DNA of 64,000 bases from Oscillospiraceae bacterium (GCA_009784445.1 WRBQ01000005.1:1-64000); one strand, 5' to 3'. Positions 1-8,514 are shown, counted from the first letter of the stretch. The notes: generated by a model from the letters alone, not told the origin. Program-made: numbers and translations.

Positions 1-1
1 C

Positions 2-340
2 AGTGACCGCTTTCATGGCATGGTTTCGCTGTATACCATTCACAAGGCCAAAGGATTGGAGTTCCCGATTGTTGTCTTGCTCAACTGTGATGCAAATCTG
101 TTGCGCAATCGCAGCAGCCCAAAGATTATCTTTGAGAACGATGATAGCGTGCAATTAGCCTTTGACCCGAACTGGTTGCCGCACACTGATCGTGATTATT
201 ACAAGCTGGCACAGCAACGCACATTACATGCGCTGGAGGAGGAATTGCGTGTACTGCATAGCCGGAAGCGTAAAGATAAGGCGTTAGGTGGGTTCGGCGT
301 TTCATGGGCGAAGTGGGTAAACGGCGCTTTGCAGCACTAA
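2..340 (+). pseudogene. UvrD/AddA-family helicase, C-terminal remnant
   Basis: The reading frame is open to the left window edge, so the gene begins outside. The visible part carries helicase motif V (TIHKAKGLEFPIVVL), as in AddA and UvrD/PcrA-type SF1 ATPases. Where motif VI (EE.RLLYVALTRAKD) is expected, the protein reads EEELRVLHSRKRKDKAL: the lead-in and the KDK are there, but the VALTRA core with its arginine finger is missing. The ORF ends about 25 residues later, whereas intact enzymes continue much further. This looks like the tail of a deleted or decayed helicase. AddA or a mobile-element helicase are both possible. Confidence 0.6.
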
Positions 341-359
341 TGTAAGCATAAAATAATCA

Positions 360-387
360 CTCCCGAAAGCTCGATGGCTTTCGGGAG
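360..387 (+). terminator. Intrinsic hairpin after helicase remnant
   Basis: An 11-bp perfect inverted repeat (CTCCCGAAAGC / GCTTTCGGGAG) with a 6-nt loop lies 20 bases after the stop of the helicase remnant. The following tract is only moderately T-rich (GTTGTCTT). Confidence 0.6.
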
Positions 388-479
388 CGTTGTCTTACAT
401 ATAATAGTTACTAAAAAGAGTACAAGCCAAGTAGAAAATTGCTGCCAAGCAGACAACAGCACGACGATACTGAGCCGCC

Positions 480-870
480 TTACCTAACGCCAAAAATAGT
501 CAACATCATCCAAACATAGCTTAATAAAGCAACGATTGCCCCGCCTAACCCAAGAAACCCCATTACCCATCGTGTAAGCAGTTTGTACAGTGTAAAAGCT
601 TTCGCCTGTTTTTCAATTATGAAAAGCACTTCCGCGTTGAGTGGCAACCACTGCTTCAGGGTTACGATGTTGCATTTCTTCACGCCCTTGCTGGTAAGCC
701 GCTTGGATAACTTCATCCGTAATTGCAGGTAGACAATCAGGTGTTACATTGATGACTAACGAAACACCCCAATCGAATAGCATAATTATCTTCGAAGCGA
801 ATAAAACAACCCTTGCCAGTAGAAAATTCACCAACCATGCGTCGAAACTCAGCAGAAAATGAATCATCAC
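480..870 (-). other. Degenerate coding-like stretch with a membrane helix
   Basis: Two overlapping minus-strand frames (613-870 and 480-716) each look protein-like for part of their length. One contains ITDEVIQAAYQQGREEMQH. The other ends in a hydrophobic helix (GFLGLGGAIVALLSYVWMML). Neither has a convincing SD. The pattern fits a decayed small gene with a frameshift near 650-715, but no family is recognised. The rest of 388-1156 shows no supportable gene apart from the hairpin at 947-974. Confidence 0.25.
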
Positions 871-946
871 GAACTATAGTGAAAACATAGCAAGAATAGA
901 GCGAGGTGGGCAAGTGAGAGTGAGGGAAAGGGAGTGATGATGGAAA

Positions 947-974
947 GACCCCGCCACTTTTAGGTGGCGGGGTC
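947..974 (-). terminator. Hairpin terminator downstream of the 1.2-4.5 kb gene run
   Basis: An 11-bp inverted repeat GACCCCGCCAC / GTGGCGGGGTC encloses a 6-nt loop. On the minus strand it is followed by TTTCC. It lies about 180 bases after the stop of the secreted-protein gene and is the first good terminator for that run. Confidence 0.55.
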
Positions 975-1156
975 GCGATTAAATTAGCAGCACATCCATG
1001 CCCAGCCAAAGGCAATCCAGCGCAAAATCCAGTGTAGCCAGTTGGGGACTTGATTATACCAACATCTCCGAATATGACAACTCGCGCAAATTTCCGCTGT
1101 TGATATATCCATACCATTCGCTTGCGCTTTCGTCATCTGCTAAGGTGAAGGCACCT

Positions 1157-2014
1157 TCAATCAGCATTGCACCGCCCTGCAAGTCCAACGAATTCAACAT
1201 CAGCTGAGATATAAAGCAATTGCCCTAACTCAACGGATAGCACATCGTGCGTAAGCATCACGTCACCAAGAACCATCAGCACATCGTCAATCCACAAGAT
1301 ATTATTGTTTAGGTATTCTTCAAAATTGACTTCTGCGCTTTGCGATAGGGCAACAATCGTATTTTCTAAACCCAGCGTGCAAGCTAGCGCAACTTGAGCG
1401 TTTGAGATTTCCACATGCCGGTGTGCATGAATAGCAGGGGCATCAATCACGCCACCTGTGATCACAAGATATGCCTGTGGATTATTTAGTGTAATTACGC
1501 CTTGCAGATTTCCGCCTGCGATTTGCAATTCGCTGCCGTTAGTAAGCGTTACGTCACCCGAGATCACACCATCAAAAATGGAAAGAAGCTCACGTGCATA
1601 GATTGCTTGTGTGGCAGAAATAAACCCGCCATTCATCCAAACAGAATCGCTTTGCACTGCAAGGTCATTCGTGATGATTTCGCCATCGTTCATTTCAAAA
1701 CCACCCATGGAGTATACAAGTGCTTCGCCATTTTCAGTGCTACCTTTTAGTCTTGCTTGCCATAACACCGTGATTTCATCGTTGGGGATAACAAGCCCGC
1801 GTGTAGCGCTAACCACTTCGCCGGTTACACGCACAGTCATCGTGTCCTCATCAAACGTGGCGTATAGCCGCCCAAGACCGCCGTGGTTGTAATCCTCAAT
1901 TGCCGCAATCACAGCAATGTGCTCAACAGATATTTCGTTGTATGCGCCTGCGAAAAGCGCGAATGCCGCGCATAACATTACTAATGATACGACTATGGAT
2001 ATTGCTTTTTTCAT
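1157..2014 (-). CDS. Secreted protein, probable beta-helix/beta-solenoid fold
   Basis: The 285-residue product starts with a clear signal peptide (MKKAISIVVSLVMLCAAFALFAGA). The mature part is rich in short Gly/Asn turns between beta-strand-like stretches (MNDGEIITNDLAVQ, LTNGSELQIAGGNLQGVITL, LVITGGVIDAPAI), as in right-handed parallel beta-helix proteins. No catalytic signature is visible. The start is supported by AAGGAG before the ATG. It is the last gene of a minus-strand run after a lipoprotein and an amidase, so an extracellular or cell-wall role is likely. The specific function is unknown. Confidence 0.7.
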   Translation of the reverse strand: MKKAISIVVSLVMLCAAFALFAGAYNEISVEHIAVIAAIEDYNHGGLGRLYATFDEDTMTVRVTGEVVSATRGLVIPNDEITVLWQARLKGSTENGEALVYSMGGFEMNDGEIITNDLAVQSDSVWMNGGFISATQAIYARELLSIFDGVISGDVTLTNGSELQIAGGNLQGVITLNNPQAYLVITGGVIDAPAIHAHRHVEISNAQVALACTLGLENTIVALSQSAEVNFEEYLNNNILWIDDVLMVLGDVMLTHDVLSVELGQLLYISADVEFVGLAGRCNAD

Positions 2015-2037
2015 TACAGTTTCTCCTTAGTATAGAT

Positions 2038-2718
2038 TTAGACCCATATCCCCAAAGGGATTTCTATGCGATTATTTGGGAAGGGAATTTCATCGCCTAC
2101 ACGTTCAATCGTTTCAATGTTGATAGGTAAATGGGAGCCGATAAAAATCGATAAGACTCTTGATTCCTGCGAAGAAAATAGAATATTGAATTTGCCTTCA
2201 AATCCCACAGGCACGAGACTAAATTCATTCACTTCACCATAGGGGTATAGTCGATGAAGAATCGGATTTTCACCTAAGATTGGATAGAGGTGCACTTCAG
2301 CGTTAAAAGAACCTAAATCGTGAATATTTACTTCGCCCCAATCAGAGGTTATCATATCGCCCCAAGCATCTGTGTCCAACATATCTGCACGATAACTCCA
2401 TATGGGCGAGTATCCACAATTAGTTATCACCAATATCAACTGTGCCGTTTCATCTTCAATAATTTCTATCATATTGATGCCCCCGCATCTGTAGTCTAAA
2501 AGTGCTAGCCTATTTTCTTCCCACTCTCGTTGGGTGTCGTCCCATCTTTCTTGCCATTCTTCGTAACTTAGGCGCTCACCGATTCCATGATAGTAATCCC
2601 ATCTTTGCTGCCATTCATCAAAGGATAGTAATTCTTCCTCACTCCTAAATGTTGTGCAAGAAAAAAACAACATTGAACAAAAGCTAAGCATCAAAAGCGC
2701 ACAAAACATTTTTTTCAT
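2038..2718 (-). CDS. Lipoprotein with duplicated Trp-rich motif
   Basis: The 226-residue product has a short lipoprotein signal peptide with lipobox LFFSC near residue 21. Just after it an acidic, tryptophan-rich element occurs twice (LSFDEWQQRWDYYHG and LSYEEWQERWDDTQ), probably forming a helical spacer above the membrane. The C-terminal two thirds look like a beta-rich globular domain with no known motif. AAGGAG precedes the ATG. The gap to the upstream amidase gene is 11 bases and to the downstream secreted protein 23 bases, so the three genes are probably cotranscribed. The function is not recognised. Confidence 0.7.
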   Translation of the reverse strand: MKKMFCALLMLSFCSMLFFSCTTFRSEEELLSFDEWQQRWDYYHGIGERLSYEEWQERWDDTQREWEENRLALLDYRCGGINMIEIIEDETAQLILVITNCGYSPIWSYRADMLDTDAWGDMITSDWGEVNIHDLGSFNAEVHLYPILGENPILHRLYPYGEVNEFSLVPVGFEGKFNILFSSQESRVLSIFIGSHLPINIETIERVGDEIPFPNNRIEIPLGIWV

Positions 2719-2729
2719 AGTCGGTCTCC

Positions 2730-4457
2730 TTATCTAAGATGTCTGAGCCAAGCGTTCGTTTGTGGACGAAGAGTATCTCTAATCCAAGGAATGACATTCA
2801 CTCCAGGACAATCTGTGGCTATAGCGCCTGGAAGCTCAAAATGCATCGCTACAGGGGAGTGTGGTTGATTGGTCACAATTTGCAGATTCATAGAAGTAGA
2901 AAAATATCTGCTCAATGCTGTCATCGCATCTCTTTGAGCTTGAGTTAGCTGTTGAACCGCAGCGTTTGGATTTTGATGTTGATTGTGTTGTGGATGGTGA
3001 GTGTGATAGTTTCCTAATAATGCTACGCCAATGTCATCATTATAGAGAAATCCGCCATGTGAGCCGCTCGTGTGAGCACCTCGACGATTTAGTGGCCGCC
3101 CTTCCCAAATTCGTCCGGCTCTGTCAATAAGGAAGTGATAAGCAATGTCACCTGTTCCGCCAGGATGTACGCCACGAATATACGCCCTCGTATCGGCTAA
3201 TGTGGTGCTAGTCAAGGGTCTTCCTGCGTTGTGATGAAATATAACTCTCCGAGCTGTACCTCGGGCTGTTCCAGTCGCGGGAATAGGCGTTGTTGCATTT
3301 CTCCAGTCACTTGAGGGTCTAATTTCTGGCCGCGGATGACCAAAATTTCCAGCATCACGCAACCGCACATAGCCCCAATTGTTATTCCCCCAAGTTATAT
3401 AAAACCAATCGTTGTTATATTGTCCGCGCAGTGAAACTTGTGTACCTGCGCTAAGCGTGGCCACGCGGGGGAAAGTAGCCAGCTCGGAGGAAAAGGGACC
3501 GCTGAATACATCTACGGCACGGAGAGCCGTGTATGTTTGGTGGGGATATATGCGAGCAACTCCAATTACGATTTGTCGAGCAACAAAGCTACCATCTGCT
3601 GTCGTGGCTCGATATTCACGAACGAATCGACCAGCATTGTTATTTGCATTGGTTATCTGAGGTCTCACCGTAATATGGTTAGTTTGCGTGCCGCCAGTGG
3701 TGTTTACTGTTCCTGAAGGGGTTGGCAGCGTCGAAGGATTTGCTGTATTCAACACCTGCGCCGAAGTCCACGTTACATCTAAGTTGCTAGCACTGGAAGG
3801 AGATATATTTGCCGTTAGACGAACTGTGTGATCAGCATGCGATGTGGCGTTGTAGAAAACCGTAAACGGTCGTGGTTGCCCATTGCTCAACACTGGGCGT
3901 GTTTCGTTATTGGTTCTAACACCAATCCTTACTCCAGTAACCGCAGTACTCCCACACCCACTTCTACTATCCGAAAACGCCTCAAACATGGCTCTACCAA
4001 ACGGCACGGCTTGCACGGTGACAGTGCCTGTGGCGTACACACCGCTGCCATCCAACGCGACAAGGGTGATGGTTGCCGTGCCGGTAGCCAAACCAATGAG
4101 CATACCGTCTTCATATTGAACAATTTCGGGGTCACAGATAATCACTTCAAGCTCGCGATTATCCGCGTTCACAGGTAGCACAATCGGATTAATCGCAACA
4201 TAATCATCCACATACATTGTGATGTTGTCGTCCGGCAAGCGAATGCTAGTTATCAGCTGAGGTTCAGCCACGGTAATGGAAGCGGTAGCCATCGCACCGC
4301 CACCGTCTTGCGCAGTGAAAGTGATAGTGGCTGTACCGATTTGTAACGCAGTCACCACGCCGTCCACAAAGCGGATGATGCTGGGGTCACTTATCTCATA
4401 CGACAAAGCAGCGCTTGTTGCATTATATGGCCACGTGGTTTTTGTTTGGCGTGCCAA
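2730..4457 (-). CDS. N-acetylmuramoyl-L-alanine amidase with Ig-like and SH3 domains, 5'-truncated
   Basis: The C-terminal ~165 residues are a PGRP/Amidase_2 zinc amidase that cleaves the lactyl-Ala bond of peptidoglycan. Zinc ligands are visible in VIFHHNAG and in MHFELPGAIATDCPG (His and Cys). Upstream lie two Big2-type Ig-like domains (about residues 1-66 and 68-150), a further beta-rich segment and an SH3-like domain (about 310-385, ending NNNWGYVRLRDAG). The first Big2 domain starts mid-fold and there is no signal peptide. The only start available is a TTG without an SD, inside the end of the phosphatidyltransferase gene and in another frame. The enzyme domain is intact, but export looks impossible as it stands. 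Confidence 0.8.
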   Translation of the reverse strand: MARQTKTTWPYNATSAALSYEISDPSIIRFVDGVVTALQIGTATITFTAQDGGGAMATASITVAEPQLITSIRLPDDNITMYVDDYVAINPIVLPVNADNRELEVIICDPEIVQYEDGMLIGLATGTATITLVALDGSGVYATGTVTVQAVPFGRAMFEAFSDSRSGCGSTAVTGVRIGVRTNNETRPVLSNGQPRPFTVFYNATSHADHTVRLTANISPSSASNLDVTWTSAQVLNTANPSTLPTPSGTVNTTGGTQTNHITVRPQITNANNNAGRFVREYRATTADGSFVARQIVIGVARIYPHQTYTALRAVDVFSGPFSSELATFPRVATLSAGTQVSLRGQYNNDWFYITWGNNNWGYVRLRDAGNFGHPRPEIRPSSDWRNATTPIPATGTARGTARRVIFHHNAGRPLTSTTLADTRAYIRGVHPGGTGDIAYHFLIDRAGRIWEGRPLNRRGAHTSGSHGGFLYNDDIGVALLGNYHTHHPQHNQHQNPNAAVQQLTQAQRDAMTALSRYFSTSMNLQIVTNQPHSPVAMHFELPGAIATDCPGVNVIPWIRDTLRPQTNAWLRHLR

Positions 4458-4993
4458 ACTGTTTTGATGTTCATATCATAATAAGTTGAGATTGCTAAAA
4501 TTAACGTTTCTTCCATTTCAGCTATCAACACAGCAATCAAAATAATTATGGCTAATGCGTTCCACGCATGTCCTGTCCAAACCAATAATGGCCCAACAAG
4601 AAAAAACGGGATTGCTGTATAACGGATAAGAGCCGTGTGCAAGGTTCCCCATTGCTGAAACTTTATTCGAGTGAATGAAATGTTGACCGCTTTGAGTAAC
4701 GCAACAAAGCCTACCATCACAAGAACGCTTATTGAGAAACGAATTTCCAAAATCCATAAAACAATCACCAACATTGAAATGACCAACACGACATCTGCGA
4801 AGCCATCAAGTTTTGCGCCCAAGTCGCTTTGCCATTTGAACTTACGCGCTAACATGCCATCTAGCATATCTGTCAAAGCAGTGATGGCATACAATGACAC
4901 AAACAATGTCGGTCTATGTAAGGTAGCGATATAAATCAATAACAACGATAACACGATGCGAGAGAGTGATAAAATATTAGGGAGATACTTCAT
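4391..4993 (-). CDS. CDP-alcohol phosphatidyltransferase family protein
   Basis: The 200-residue membrane protein has the family signature DG-x2-AR-x8-G-x3-D-x3-D, seen as DGMLARKFKWQSDLG followed by AKLDGFAD. This motif binds the metal and CDP-diacylglycerol. Several hydrophobic helices follow, as in PgsA and PssA. The headgroup acceptor cannot be told from sequence; glycerol-3-phosphate and serine are the usual ones. The start overlaps the upstream Lgt-like gene by 17 bases and has an AAAGGAA SD. Natural homology probably ends near DMNIKTVWHAK. The last ~15 residues are read from DNA that also encodes the amidase in another frame, so the tail may be an artefact of a junction. Confidence 0.85.
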   Translation of the reverse strand: MKYLPNILSLSRIVLSLLLIYIATLHRPTLFVSLYAITALTDMLDGMLARKFKWQSDLGAKLDGFADVVLVISMLVIVLWILEIRFSISVLVMVGFVALLKAVNISFTRIKFQQWGTLHTALIRYTAIPFFLVGPLLVWTGHAWNALAIIILIAVLIAEMEETLILAISTYYDMNIKTVWHAKQKPRGHIMQQALLCRMR

Positions 4994-5636
4994 TAGCTCG
5001 ATTCCTTTGCACTACCATAAACAACGCCATAGCCGCAATGATTAAAAGTGCAATCCACTGCGAGGATGACAAGGCTAGAAATTCACCACGTCCAGCGTCA
5101 CCACGAAAGAACTCAAGCACAAAGCGAATCACGGCGTAAGCAATCAATGTCAAGGGCAATATTTCTTGTTTATATTTTCGTTCAGGCCGCCAAATAAGCA
5201 GCGCAATAAAAATCGCTAAACACAAAAGACCTTCAACTAACTGATACGGAAAGCGTGCACCGCTCGGCAGTAGTATGCCGTAGCAACAGCCCGCGAACAA
5301 GCATCCCATGCGAGTCAAAAAATTTGCCCCGAAAAACGATAACGATAAAAAGCTTAATAGTTCAATAATGTCACGTCGAAACAGCTTCCCGTAAAGGCAT
5401 ACCATCCCAATCGCGCCCAATACCGCCCCATATAATGGCCCTCCAGCGCGTAAAATGCTACTCCAGTTCACCCAAGTCCAAAATTCGGGGTGTCTACCAT
5501 TCATTAGAATTTGCCCCAGCGAGTACAGCGCAGTCGCGCCAATAAATACGCCAGAGATAACAAACGCCGTTCCAAACACAAAGTCCTTTATTGATATGTT
5601 AAATGACTTGCGTTTAATAACAGCGAGTACCAACAC
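4977..5636 (-). CDS. Prolipoprotein diacylglyceryl transferase (Lgt)-like membrane protein
   Basis: The 219-residue polytopic protein shows Lgt-family landmarks: AGGPLYGAVLGAIG, the FAGCCYG segment, and RFVLEFFRGDAGRGE before the last helix. Lgt transfers diacylglycerol to the lipobox cysteine of prelipoproteins. It is shorter than typical Lgt (about 260-300 residues), so a relative with another acyl-transfer role is possible. The GTG start used here has no SD. The same frame stays open upstream to about 5740 and encodes a hydrophobic segment (NFAILVFRVIAIIFVLVLAV) with no usable start, so the N-terminus may be damaged or misplaced. Confidence 0.7.
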   Translation of the reverse strand: MLVLAVIKRKSFNISIKDFVFGTAFVISGVFIGATALYSLGQILMNGRHPEFWTWVNWSSILRAGGPLYGAVLGAIGMVCLYGKLFRRDIIELLSFLSLSFFGANFLTRMGCLFAGCCYGILLPSGARFPYQLVEGLLCLAIFIALLIWRPERKYKQEILPLTLIAYAVIRFVLEFFRGDAGRGEFLALSSSQWIALLIIAAMALFMVVQRNRANEVSP

Positions 5637-5875
5637 AAAGATGATGGCGATAACGCGAAAAACCAGTATGGCGAAATTGCATAGGCTAGGTCTAAAAGCA
5701 ATTGTTGCACGCTTAAACTCACTTTCTAAAGATCGATTGTCTATCTATTGCGCAATTCTATTGAATTATAACATACCAAATTTATCCCGTCAATATCTTT
5801 TTCGCTAAAATTATTCATTTTTTTTATTTTTTTTTGCCAAATTCACTAAACGACAATCTGTTTTTTTGAATATCG
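5637..5875. other. AT-rich intergenic region
   Basis: Apart from the in-frame upstream extension of the Lgt-like ORF, no gene is visible. The stretch 5815-5840 is almost entirely T and probably ends minus-strand transcripts from the zinc-finger gene. Confidence 0.4.
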
Positions 5876-6280
5876 CTACACGCCGTCGCGGTCAGCGAAA
5901 ATGCGCACGTGCACAAAACTTTCATCCCCGTACTCATCCCAAACTTCGCCGCGCAGAAAGAATTCCAGCGAACGAACGGTTAATCCTTTTCTTATCTGCC
6001 CACGCTCATAACGCTGGATTTTTAAGTGATGCACTTCCCGCGCAGCCTGTTGCACGTCATTGAGCCGCTTGCGCAGCCATTTGACGTCACTCTCATTGAG
6101 ATAGCGACCCGCCATGCGCTCGATTTTGCCAACCGTTTCTAGCGCATTGCGTTCAGCAAGTGGCAATGCGGCGCAATTTTTGCAAATATGCGCCGCGTGA
6201 CCCTTGCCGGAAAACTTCTCATTGGCTTTACGCTCGCCGCACACACGACAAAAATGACCGTGCTGTTTTTTCTTTGCCAT
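5876..6280 (-). CDS. Small zinc-finger-containing protein
   Basis: The ~134-residue basic protein has an N-terminal two-knuckle zinc motif, CRVCGERKANEKFS followed by HICKNC (CxxC...CxxC), in residues ~12-37. A helical, Arg/Lys-rich middle (KWLRKRLNDVQQAAREVHHLK) and an acidic C-terminus follow. The second of two adjacent ATGs (6280) has the better spacing to GAGG. The domain order suggests nucleic-acid or protein binding, but no named family is recognised. It sits alone between the Lgt-like gene and the conjugative-element remnant. Confidence 0.6.
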   Translation of the reverse strand: MAKKKQHGHFCRVCGERKANEKFSGKGHAAHICKNCAALPLAERNALETVGKIERMAGRYLNESDVKWLRKRLNDVQQAAREVHHLKIQRYERGQIRKGLTVRSLEFFLRGEVWDEYGDESFVHVRIFADRDGV

Positions 6281-6327
6281 CATGCATCACCTCGTCTTTT
6301 TATCATAACATATTCCAGCGAGATTGT

Positions 6328-7220
6328 CTAGCTAGCTCGCTGAAAATATATCATCGGATCAACCCTGCCCCCATTGCGAATAACCTCAAAGTGCAGATGC
6401 GGCCAATCTATTGCCGCATTTCCCTCGAATACCAGCTCATCATGCTCGTTGTTTTGTTGCACTTCTTCAATGCGTTCATGATGCTCTTGACTAAGCTGTT
6501 GCACCACCTGCGGCAGGAATATCTCTTGTGCGCCATCGCCACCGCTGCCCCGTGAAAAGAAGATGCCGAAGGGCGAAGCAAGCAATGCACCCACCAGCAC
6601 CAAAACGATGACAATGACCACCGCAACCAACCGCCAGCGGCAATGGCAACGACCGTCCACTTGATGGTCTTATATGTGGCCTTGACAGTTTTCCATACGG
6701 CTTTCACTATCTTCTTGATTGCACTGGCTGAATGTTGCACGGCACGTTTGGCGCGTTGAGCCGCCACTTTGGTTTTCTTTGCAGACTTCGCCACCTGCGT
6801 TGCCTTTTTCGCAGATTGCTGTACAGTCTTAACGGGTTTCTTGCGGCTAATCACACGTCCCGCTTTCTGCTTGGCGCACGTGCTTGGGCTTTTGCTTAAG
6901 CTTCACCTTGCCGTTTTCAACCGCAGAAACAGGCTTGTCCAGCTTAGTTTTTCCACGCTGTTGGGTCTTTTTCTTGGTCTTTGCATAGACTTGCTTTGCA
7001 ACCTTTTGCCCTTGTGCATTTGCCCTTTGTGCCGCATCCTGCGTTGCACCCTGCGCCTTTTCCTCGACAACACCCTCAGCATAATGTTCATTCGGCTGCT
7101 CCACTGCTTGGCGGTAGCATCCTTGCTTTTTTGTGCCGCGCGTTTCATTTGCACGCCGACATGCGGCACACGAGTTTTCACATCCCGCACGACCTCGCGG
7201 GTCTTAATTGGTTTTGGCAT
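6328..7220 (-). pseudogene. Conjugative-element membrane peptidase remnant (frameshifted, internally deleted)
   Basis: Read on the minus strand, four segments in alternating frames make one protein. MPKPIKTREVVRDVKTRV starts at 7220 behind GGAGG. A Lys/Ala/Gln-rich segment follows, then KKPVKTVQQSAKKATQ to AAGGW, then the membrane segment VAVVIVIVLVLVGALLASP with GIFFS. This order is typical of the large membrane-anchored CHAP/M23 proteins of Tn1549-like ICEs. Frameshifts lie near 7105, 6850 and 6625. After NAAIDWP the protein jumps to PHLHFEVIRNGGRVDPMIYF, the extreme C-terminus of an M23 peptidase, so several hundred residues are deleted. The gene cannot make a working product. Confidence 0.8.
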
Positions 7221-7344
7221 AAACACCTCCCAAAGGCTGCTGCCCGAAAGCAACAGCCCTTTTCATTATATATGGGGCAATTTAATCCCCAAGCTTGGTA
7301 TAGTTAGCTTTCCATAACAAGCCTAATGAAAAGTAACCAATAAT

Positions 7345-7381
7345 GGAAAGAAAAAGCGGGCGGCTGAATATAGCCGTCCGC
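7345..7381 (-). terminator. Terminator of the collagen-like gene
   Basis: A 10-bp stem (GCGGGCGGCT / AGCCGTCCGC, one G-T pair) with loop GAATAT is followed on the minus strand by TTTTTCTTTCC. It lies about 105 bases past the collagen-like gene. The rest of 7221-7487 shows no gene. Confidence 0.7.
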
Positions 7382-7487
7382 AATGAAAAATTGTTTCTAT
7401 AATAAATCTTTTTAAAATAAACTTGTCCCTCCATCGTCTAAAACCGAACTGCCACCCTTGTTTGTGATTTCAATTCTAATTAAAGAC

Positions 7488-8156
7488 TTAATTGCTTAGT
7501 TTTATTATACTCATCGTGCCCTGCGACCCGTTAAATGTCAGTTTTGGCAGAGTGATGTGGCCGGTACTATATGGCCTTAGCGCCATTGTTTCCTTAGAAT
7601 TTGGCAGCACCAACGTAATTACGGAGCCACATGGGGTGTTGCCGTCCGGCAAAACCATTGCTGTCATCATTGGGGTCGAATCGGCATAATAGCGTATGCT
7701 CGTCACTCCGGTGGAGCTCAATACGTCTACAGACCAGGTTATTAAAAACACACCAGGTTGCAATGTGATAGTTCCGTCAGCGTTATTAACAATCACGCCG
7801 TCGTCCTTAAAAGTTCTGGTGCGAAACGGAATTGCAGTGCCTGCTTCAACAGTTGCATGGTCGCCCGACACCTCTACATATCCCGACCAAAAAGAACTGC
7901 TAAAAGTGCCGGTATCACCTTTGTCACCTTTGGGGCCTTGTTCCCCTGCGGAACCTGTATCGCCTTTGTCTCCTTTGAGGCCTTGTTCCCCTGCGGAACC
8001 TGTATCGCCTTTGTCTCCTTTGAGGCCTTGGGGTCCTTGACAGCAACAAGGTTTCGGTGGACACGGTTTTGGCTTACAATTATTCATTGAAAAACACGGA
8101 TCCGACTTATAAATTTTTCTGCATTCAGGGCAATAATCGCTTTCATCATAAAACAT
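7488..8156 (-). CDS. Collagen-like (GXY) surface protein, BclA-like layout
   Basis: The 222-residue product has three parts. A Cys/Pro-rich N-terminus (CPECRKIY, then CKPKPCPPKPCCC) comes first. About 14 uninterrupted Gly-X-Y triplets follow (GLKGDKGDTGSAGEQ repeated). A ~125-residue beta-sandwich-like C-terminal domain (from FSSSFWSGYVEVSGD) ends in MSIIKLSN. This order resembles exosporium glycoproteins of the BclA type, where the C-terminal domain trimerises. No signal peptide is present, which is usual for spore-surface proteins assembled from the mother cell. The SD is weak (AAAGAAAG) and the base composition AT-rich. The spore-surface role is inferred. Confidence 0.75.
   Translation of the reverse strand: MFYDESDYCPECRKIYKSDPCFSMNNCKPKPCPPKPCCCQGPQGLKGDKGDTGSAGEQGLKGDKGDTGSAGEQGPKGDKGDTGTFSSSFWSGYVEVSGDHATVEAGTAIPFRTRTFKDDGVIVNNADGTITLQPGVFLITWSVDVLSSTGVTSIRYYADSTPMMTAMVLPDGNTPCGSVITLVLPNSKETMALRPYSTGHITLPKLTFNGSQGTMSIIKLSN
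7933..8022 (-). repeat. 45-bp tandem repeats in the collagen-like gene
   Basis: Two near-identical 45-bp units (7933-7977 and 7978-8022) and a partial third unit encode the 15-residue module GLKGDKGDTGSAGEQ. Unit length is a multiple of three, so gain or loss of units keeps the frame. Confidence 0.85.
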
Positions 8157-8329
8157 TTTAATTTTCTTTCTTTTCTTTCATTTTCGCTCATTTTCTAGCA
8201 CGCCTATTATTATAATATGGTTGATAATTATATTTGTGACAGTTCTCCGAATGCTGTGCCCTCATAATGATTGCAGAAACGACATCAGATTTTCGTTTTT
8301 TTGCCATGTGGTTGTTTTGCGTTGGGTGA

Positions 8330-8425
8330 TTACAGCGCCGTGAACAGGTTCAGCAATTCGCGGACAAGCTCCAGCACAGATGGCAGTTGCTCGATGATTG
8401 CTGACAGGGTTTCTAAAAATTGCAT
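8330..8425 (-). CDS. 31-residue amphipathic peptide
   Basis: A small minus-strand ORF starts at 8425 with an excellent AAAGGAGG seven bases before ATG. The peptide begins MQFLETLSAIIEQLPSVLEL and ends LLNLFTAL. Leucines and isoleucines alternate with Glu and one Arg, giving an amphipathic helix. A 10-bp inverted repeat (GCCGCCCATG / CATGGGCGGC, 8453-8484) lies in its 5' leader and could attenuate it or hold the leader in a structure. Such peptides occur as membrane-active toxins or regulatory peptides. No homologue is recognised. The near-ideal SD is the main reason to call it. Confidence 0.45.
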   Translation of the reverse strand: MQFLETLSAIIEQLPSVLELVRELLNLFTAL

Positions 8426-8514
8426 GGGATGGCCTCCTTTCCACAAAATTAAGCCGCCCATGTTGCGTGGAAATCATGGGCGGCATGTAATTTATGCGAT
8501 TTTCAAAAAAATGC

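Noticed and set aside
4391-4457. Programmed -1 frameshift fusing phosphatidyltransferase and amidase
   Set aside because: The frames would fit a -1 shift, but no X-XXY-YYZ slippery site is in phase and the fusion protein would make no topological sense.
7933-8037. CRISPR-like repeat array
   Set aside because: Repeats are contiguous, without spacers, and encode GXY triplets. No cas genes are present.
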